Source: Bacilli bacterium
GTDB lineage: Bacteria; Bacillota_I; Bacilli_A; RF39; UBA660
DNA length: 55,003 nt
Direction of reading: 5' to 3'
Assembly (NCBI GenBank): GCA_017544525.1
Contig: JAFYEA010000011.1
Coordinates: forward strand, 1-55,003
The position numbers and the translations under genes were made by a program. A model generated the notes under the pieces. The model did not search any database, was not told the origin of the DNA, and worked only from the letters and a program-made list of their open reading frames with translations. Below are positions 54,255 to 55,003 of the stretch, piece by piece (the stretch's first letter is position 1; each line of letters begins with the position of its first letter).

Positions 54255-55003
54255 GTGGAAAGGGATTTTTTTAATGACATTATCGTTGTAAAACGTAGTG
54301 GTCAAAGGGTTAACTTCAATCCTGCTAAAGTAGCAATTGCAGTTAAAAAAGGTTTTGATAGTGTATATGAAGAGTACGATGAAAAACTTGTTAATAATGT
54401 AAAAGAAAAAGTACTTGATCATATAGAAAAAGAATACAAGGATAGAAAGACTATTGGAGTAGAAGATATTCAAGATATTATTGAAGAAGTTCTTAAAAAG
54501 ATGAAATATGATGAAGTATATGAATCTTTTAAAGGATATAGAGAAAGAAGAGCTGCTTCAAGAGATGCATTCGTTGTTAAACAACAACATAAATTTGTTA
54601 AAGCAATTGAGTCATTAGGACTTAAAAGTGCTGCAGAAGAGAATTCTAAAAGAGAGAATGCAAATGTTGATGGAGATGGGCCAATGGGAACTATGTTACA
54701 TTTTGGTTCAACTGTTTCTAAAGAATTTGCTAAAGCTTATTTAATGGATAATAAATATGCTCGTGCTCATGATGAAGGTGCTATACATATTCATGATTTA
54801 GACTTCTGGGCAATGGGTACTACAACTTGTACTCAAATTGATTTAAATAAATTATTTAAAAATGGATTTTCAACAGGACATGGTTACTTAAGAACACCAA
54901 ATTCTATTTCATCATATAGTGCTCTTGCTGCTATTGCTATTCAAGCAAACCAAAATGAACAACATGGTGGACAAAGTATACCAGCTTTTGATTATTATAT
55001 GGC
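54255..55003 (+). CDS. nrdD: Anaerobic ribonucleoside-triphosphate reductase, N-terminal part (3' truncated by window edge)
   Basis: This oxygen-sensitive glycyl-radical enzyme makes deoxynucleotides from ribonucleoside triphosphates and needs the activase NrdG. The start is GTG at 54255, with AGGTGAGGA (54238-54246) about 8 nt upstream; no in-frame ATG fits better. Residues 1-95 are the ATP-cone that senses ATP/dATP (VVKRSGQRVNFNPAKVAIAVKKGF). The catalytic barrel begins with GDGPMGTMLHFGSTVSKEFAKAY, HDEGAIHIHDLDFWAMGTTTCTQIDL and NEQHGGQSIPAFDYYM, typical of class III reductases. The radical glycine near the C-terminus lies beyond the window. It implies anaerobic growth. Confidence 0.96.
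   Translation, partial: MERDFFNDIIVVKRSGQRVNFNPAKVAIAVKKGFDSVYEEYDEKLVNNVKEKVLDHIEKEYKDRKTIGVEDIQDIIEEVLKKMKYDEVYESFKGYRERRAASRDAFVVKQQHKFVKAIESLGLKSAAEENSKRENANVDGDGPMGTMLHFGSTVSKEFAKAYLMDNKYARAHDEGAIHIHDLDFWAMGTTTCTQIDLNKLFKNGFSTGHGYLRTPNSISSYSALAAIAIQANQNEQHGGQSIPAFDYYM

Noticed and set aside
54228..54473. 81-codon open frame on the minus strand at the right edge
   Set aside because: It is antisense to the clear ATP-cone of nrdD and has no start signals.
1..55003. UGA read as tryptophan
   Set aside because: All recognised proteins use TGG for Trp and none needs read-through of a TGA to reach family length.
1..55003. tRNA or rRNA genes
   Set aside because: The few intergenic gaps are short and AT-rich; none shows a G+C-rich cloverleaf, a GTTCGAATC-type T loop or rRNA-like sequence.

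Overview
The window is a very AT-rich stretch (by eye well under one third G+C) from a low-GC, endospore-forming relative of the Bacilli/Mollicutes branch of Bacillota. The evidence is a SpoIVA, an intact pro-SigK, a CotY/CotZ-type spore coat protein, SepF and DivIVA, two T-box leaders, and strong AGGAGG-type ribosome sites. The standard genetic code fits: Trp is TGG and no reading frame needs a TGA codon. Placing it among uncultured gut Bacilli is inference from gene content and style only. The genome is compact, with short gaps, many intrinsic terminators that overlap stop codons, and extended -10 promoters (TG-n-TATAAT) that sit directly on the terminators.

Layout. 1-3161: the 3' end of a Cys-rich repetitive surface protein, an unrecognised protein, and a CotY/CotZ-like coat protein behind a SigK-like promoter. 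3209-8216: RNase HII, a phage-type metallophosphoesterase, an unknown small protein, then a Gly T-box leader driving an unknown protein plus glycyl-tRNA synthetase. 8283-15892: a membrane protein with an ectodomain, SepF, DivIVA, DnaE and a divergent SecA. 15963-19564: SpoIVA with a SigE-like promoter, a small basic protein, and a large prepilin-like protein carrying BspA-type repeats. 19646-23633: UvrA, an unknown protein and an MscS channel.

23692-32495 is an accessory-looking block. It holds a monocistronic gene and a six-gene operon: coiled-coil protein, SipW-type secreted protein, LRV-like repeat protein with a 45-nt tandem repeat, zinc-ribbon membrane protein, TPM-domain protein, and an unknown. 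Two of the proteins share a C-terminal pentapeptide-like domain. 32538-37073: LepA, a small divergent YqfQ-like gene, and a PilC-like/prepilin peptidase pair that could process and assemble the pilin at 17.7 kb. 37281-38196 (minus) is an L,D-transpeptidase lipoprotein split by one extra base in an A8 tract. 38306-43185 holds unknown genes, including a 1313-residue repeat protein coupled to a small beta-rich protein. 43194-46544 is an Ile T-box plus isoleucyl-tRNA synthetase. 46611-47243 is a GLUG-like beta-repeat protein, convergent with sigK (minus). Upstream of sigK on the same strand lies a tight operon of four paralogous two-membrane-segment proteins (48000-53955). The right edge is the 5' part of an anaerobic ribonucleotide reductase (nrdD).

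The best candidates for something undescribed are the four-paralog membrane cluster next to sigK, the prepilin-BspA fusion with the distant PilC/PilD pair, the shared C-terminal domain in the 23-29 kb block, and the 1313-residue protein with its partner. A recurrent layout in which a promoter -35 hexamer lies inside the upstream terminator hairpin is also striking. No tRNA, rRNA, CRISPR array, insertion sequence or prophage was seen.
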